DNA of 15,998 nucleotides from Deltaproteobacteria bacterium (GTDB taxonomy: Bacteria > Desulfobacterota_B > Binatia > UBA9968), in assembly GCA_016193385.1 (NCBI GenBank), contig JACPSF010000015.1, positions 1 through 15,998 of the forward strand, in the 5' to 3' direction. Under the pieces are notes generated by a model. That model made no database searches. It was not told the DNA's origin and was given only the letters and a program-made list of their open reading frames with translations. The position numbers and the translations under genes were made by a program. Shown here in pieces: positions 13,790-15,998 of the stretch (position 1 is its first letter; each line of letters opens with the position of its first letter).

Positions 13790-13847
13790 TGCGGACTATA
13801 GGAACTTGAGTTCTGCACTCCCATATGCCCGCACATGCTCACACGCT

Positions 13848-13907
13848 CTCTAACGCTCGGCATCAGCGGCGGCGCGAAGCGCGGTCCGCTGCATGCCGTT
13901 GTTACGC
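13848..13907 (-). other. Integron attC-type recombination site (59-base element)
   Basis: 60 bp on the minus strand, directly after the MDR gene. It opens with GCGTAAC (R''-like, 13907-13901), then CGGCA, TG, CAGCGG, an inner GCGC-TTC-GCGC hairpin, CCGCTG, A, TGCCG, and closes with GTTAGAG (R'-like, 13854-13848). Outer TAAC/GTTA, CGGCA/TGCCG and CAGCGG/CCGCTG pair with unequal extrahelical bases (TG against A), the asymmetric imperfect palindrome that integron integrases recognise as a folded single strand. The outer heptamers deviate slightly from RYYYAAC and GTTRRRY. The TAA of the first heptamer is the MDR stop codon, the usual placement in a gene cassette. Confidence 0.78.
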
Positions 13908-14969
13908 CGCTCCTGATTCAAGCGAGGACCCGTTGCGCACGAGGACGAACTTGCCTGTCACGCCTCCCTTCCCGAGCAACTCGTGGGCGTGTCTCGCCTC
14001 GGCAAGAGGAAATCGCTGCGCGATTAGCGGCTTGATCTTCCGCTGTTGAAGGAGGTCGAAGAGGGCGATCAAATCCTGTCGAAACAACACCGGTCTCAGC
14101 CGTTTGAGCCACTGGATGCTGTAGGGGACCACCCGTTTCCGGCCCGGGAGAAGCCAGCCGCCAGCGATGTACAACCCGAAGATCGCGATTCCACGAAAGC
14201 GATGACGACGACCTGGACGACCTGAAGCCAATCGCCCCCCACGTAGCGAGGAAGTAAGGCCATAGGCCACGACCCTCCCGCCAGGACGGAGAGCCTTGCG
14301 AGAACGCCAGATATGGGTACCGCCGATGCCGTCGAAGACAACGTCTACGCCCTCGCGCGCGAGGCGGTGAATTTCTTTCACGAAGTCAAGATGCTGGTAA
14401 TCAATCGGGATACCGCCCAGGTCGGAAACGGCCGGCGCCCCTCGCAATGAACAGGTTCCGTACATCTCCAGCCCGGCGAGGCGCCCAAGCTGCAATAGTG
14501 CCGAGCCGACCCCGCCTGCCGCGCCGTGAATCAACGCGCGCTGGCCCGGTCTGACGTGAGCCGAACGATGCAGCATCTGGTACGCCGTGACGTAGTTCAG
14601 CACGAGGCTGACAGCCTCGGCGGCGTCCAGCCCGGATGGCACCGGAACCAGCTCACGTTGCGGCAGGCAGACGAACTCCGCGTAAGCGCCGCTGATCGGC
14701 AGCGCGGCAACTATCTGGCCTGGTTCGGTTCCGGAGACACCGTCGCCGAGCCGATCCACCACGCCAATCAGATCCCACCCCGGCGTGAAGGGCAGCGGGG
14801 GTGTCTCGGGATGAACGCCCTCGCGCATCAGCAGGTCGGGCAAGGAGACACCCGCGGCCAGCACTCTCACCCGCACTTCACCATCCTTCGGCTCGGGCCA
14901 CTCTTCTTCAACCACCCGAAGTGCATCGGGCCCGCCGTAGTGAGTAACGATGATGCGCGTGTGTCTCAC
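13902..14969 (-). CDS. MDR-family quinone oxidoreductase-like NAD(P)H-dependent dehydrogenase
   Basis: 355 residues from GTG 14969 (weak GGGGAAG upstream). It is a medium-chain dehydrogenase/reductase: a GroES-like domain with LAAGVSLPDLLMREG (38-52, quinone-oxidoreductase type), FTPGWDLIGVVDRLG (61-75), then the Rossmann domain with HGAAGGVGSALLQLGRLAG (148-166) and the VDVVFDGIGG strand, ending in GKFVLV. Zinc-ligand Cys/His residues of alcohol dehydrogenases are absent, so it should be a zinc-independent NAD(P)H:quinone or enone reductase. A basic insertion SGRPGRRHRFRG and a hydrophobic GIAIFGLYIAGGWLL run are unusual in position. The TAA stop lies inside an attC-type site, implying an integron cassette. 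Upstream, a 147-bp TIR element begins 47 bp before the start codon; an extended frame to 15056 enters that element and is rejected. Confidence 0.9.
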   Translation of the reverse strand: MRHTRIIVTHYGGPDALRVVEEEWPEPKDGEVRVRVLAAGVSLPDLLMREGVHPETPPLPFTPGWDLIGVVDRLGDGVSGTEPGQIVAALPISGAYAEFVCLPQRELVPVPSGLDAAEAVSLVLNYVTAYQMLHRSAHVRPGQRALIHGAAGGVGSALLQLGRLAGLEMYGTCSLRGAPAVSDLGGIPIDYQHLDFVKEIHRLAREGVDVVFDGIGGTHIWRSRKALRPGGRVVAYGLTSSLRGGRLASGRPGRRHRFRGIAIFGLYIAGGWLLPGRKRVVPYSIQWLKRLRPVLFRQDLIALFDLLQQRKIKPLIAQRFPLAEARHAHELLGKGGVTGKFVLVRNGSSLESGAA

Positions 14970-15325
14970 CGACCGCTTCCCCGCTTGCCAGGCGCTCGAG
15001 CTTGTGCGGCGTAACGAGGCTGTAGAAAAAGTCCCAACCAACTCAAAAAGTGCCAAATTGGGGGCACCAAAATGGTCTCCCGATCCGAGATCGTGGCTTA
15101 TAAGTCAAATACGGAGGTCGTTTTTCTTGTAAATTTTCCGACCTGCCTTTTCCTACAGGCTCAACGCCGGGCGTCACGCGCCGCGGCCAGTCCCCACAGT
15201 GTCCTGCTCGGCAGATCCGCCTCGTGGCCGCGGTCGCGTACACGTACTCTGTTCGGCCATCCATTGGTCACCGTGAAACTCCGAAGTGCAAAAGTGCAAC
15301 TACGTCTCCTTCGCCAAGAGATTGA
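14970..15325. other. 356-bp non-coding stretch upstream of the MDR gene
   Basis: Contains the TIR-bounded element at 15016-15162 and, on the MDR side, GCGGCGTAAC (15006-15015), an inverted copy of the 10 bases at the attC boundary (13901-13910). From 15166 to 15325 no gene, promoter or repeat could be supported; an open minus-strand frame across it (15043-15264) has no RBS and no recognisable sequence. Confidence 0.5.
15016..15162. mobile_element. Small non-autonomous insertion element (MITE-like) with terminal inverted repeats
   Basis: 147 bp. Left end GAGGCTGTAGAAAAAG (15016-15031) and the reverse complement of the right end GAGCCTGTAGGAAAAG (15162-15147) match 14 of 16 bases. AAC lies immediately outside both ends (15013-15015 and 15163-15165), a possible 3-bp target duplication. 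The interior is A/T-richer than the flanks and encodes no transposase. The same end pattern occurs once more at 11898-11915. The IS family is not identified. Confidence 0.6.
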
Positions 15326-15998
15326 TCATCCGGGCCGCGGACTCCGCTGGAGGCTCGACGCGTCCGGGTCAGGAGGAAAGACCGGAAGCTCGAACGTCGC
15401 GCTGTAGTCGATCCCCGGTGTGGCTACCGACACGTTGAGCCACCATTGCTCCTTGCCGGGCGGGAGGGGCAACCGGGGACGCGGCGGATCAACGGGAAGG
15501 GTCCATGAGAACGGCACGCGAACGCCGTGCGGACCGTGCTCCGTGCTGTGAACGATCTGCTCGTCTTTCCAAATCACTTTCCGCACATCGACGGTCGTAT
15601 CCCGAGAGAGGTCGTGCTCGCGATACTCGACTGAGTACGACAGCTCGACGCGGAAGCCTTCTGGCGACGGGCACGCCACAGACGTTTCCACCGCGCCGCG
15701 AAACGCTTGTCCCGGCAGGATCGGGATGCCTTCGAGGCGGCAGAGCGACGTGCCGTACTTGAGACGCCGAAGGCCCTTGTACGTCATGTACGTGAGAACC
15801 CCACCCGCGACCGCCAAAGCCACGAGCGGCCCTGGTTGTGGCTCACGTACGACATTTGGCGCCGCAGCCAGAACAGGCAACGTGGCCAACCCGACAATGG
15901 CCGACCAGAACCAATTCCGTTGGAACGACGCTTCATCTCGGATGGCGAAGCTCGCCCAGTCTTCGCGCCACAGCCACGGCCTGCCCGGATGGCGCTCT
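15326..15998 (-). CDS. Uncharacterised membrane-anchored protein (partial, N-terminus off the right edge)
   Basis: The frame is open from the window edge to TGA 15326-15328, 223 codons; a TTG at 15889 is sometimes usable as a start but the protein-like sequence continues upstream, so the true 5' end lies outside. The visible part begins with HPGRPWLWREDWASFAIRDE, a Trp-rich motif that I recall from uncharacterised bacterial membrane proteins placed just before a membrane segment. Two hydrophobic helices follow (about residues 37-54 and 62-80), with a short basic stretch (KGLRRLKYG) after them. The rest is a beta-rich domain (LPGQAFRGAVETSV, FRVELSYSVEYRE, EQWWLNVSVATPG, YSATFELPVF) suggestive of an Ig-like or arrestin-like extramembrane fold. 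No function can be given. It is the same strand as the MDR and GMC genes, but separated by the 147-bp element. Confidence 0.7.
   Translation of the reverse strand, partial: ERHPGRPWLWREDWASFAIRDEASFQRNWFWSAIVGLATLPVLAAAPNVVREPQPGPLVALAVAGGVLTYMTYKGLRRLKYGTSLCRLEGIPILPGQAFRGAVETSVACPSPEGFRVELSYSVEYREHDLSRDTTVDVRKVIWKDEQIVHSTEHGPHGVRVPFSWTLPVDPPRPRLPLPPGKEQWWLNVSVATPGIDYSATFELPVFPPDPDASSLQRSPRPG

Noticed and set aside
15043..15264. Minus-strand 73-codon open frame
   Set aside because: Crosses the right end of the TIR element, has no RBS and no recognisable protein sequence.
1..15998. CRISPR arrays, tRNA or rRNA genes
   Set aside because: No regularly spaced direct repeats of CRISPR length, and no cloverleaf or rRNA sequence recognised on either strand by eye.

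Overview
The window looks like a chromosomal segment of a moderately GC-rich Gram-negative bacterium. LptE, TatC, MurJ and lipoproteins with classical lipoboxes imply an outer membrane. Gene content and order (rpsT/murJ, leuS-lptE, nusB-ribH-ribBA-ribE, remnants of NMT1-like binding proteins) fit deep-branching groups such as Deltaproteobacteria-like lineages, Methylomirabilota/Rokubacteria or Tectomicrobia. No rRNA or other decisive marker is present, so this placement is an inference.

Left part (1-6220), housekeeping: a 5' fragment of tatC, a small Pro/Ala-rich lipoprotein gene with a strong terminator, a 373-bp spacer carrying two helically phased DnaA boxes, murJ (lipid II flippase) divergent from rpsT (UUG start), then lptE and leuS as a two-gene minus-strand unit. 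The signal-peptide region of lptE is built on a degenerate 7-bp tandem repeat.

Middle (6221-10775): a decayed C-terminus of an ABC-type substrate-binding protein (plus strand), a RidA-family gene with a good promoter, a TIR-bounded 147-bp MITE containing a perfect 22-bp hairpin, a four-TM DUF420-like protein, and the minus-strand riboflavin operon ribE-ribBA-ribH-nusB. RibBA has an intact GTP cyclohydrolase II half, but its DHBP-synthase half has lost several normally invariant residues. ribD is not present. A second degenerate heptamer array lies between ribH and nusB.

Right part (10776-15998), accessory: a Phd/YefM-MazF toxin-antitoxin pair 22 bp upstream of ribE, with a promoter overlapped by an operator-like inverted repeat. 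Next come an hsdM C-terminal remnant with an in-frame 75-bp palindromic insertion, an IS-end-like sequence, a GMC-family FAD oxidoreductase, and a quinone-oxidoreductase-like MDR gene. The MDR stop codon lies inside a 60-bp integron attC-type site. Upstream of it is a second 147-bp TIR-bounded element whose ends match the IS end near hsdM. The window closes with the 3' part of an uncharacterised two-TM protein that runs off the right edge. The region reads as a patchwork of mobile cassettes abutting a core operon.
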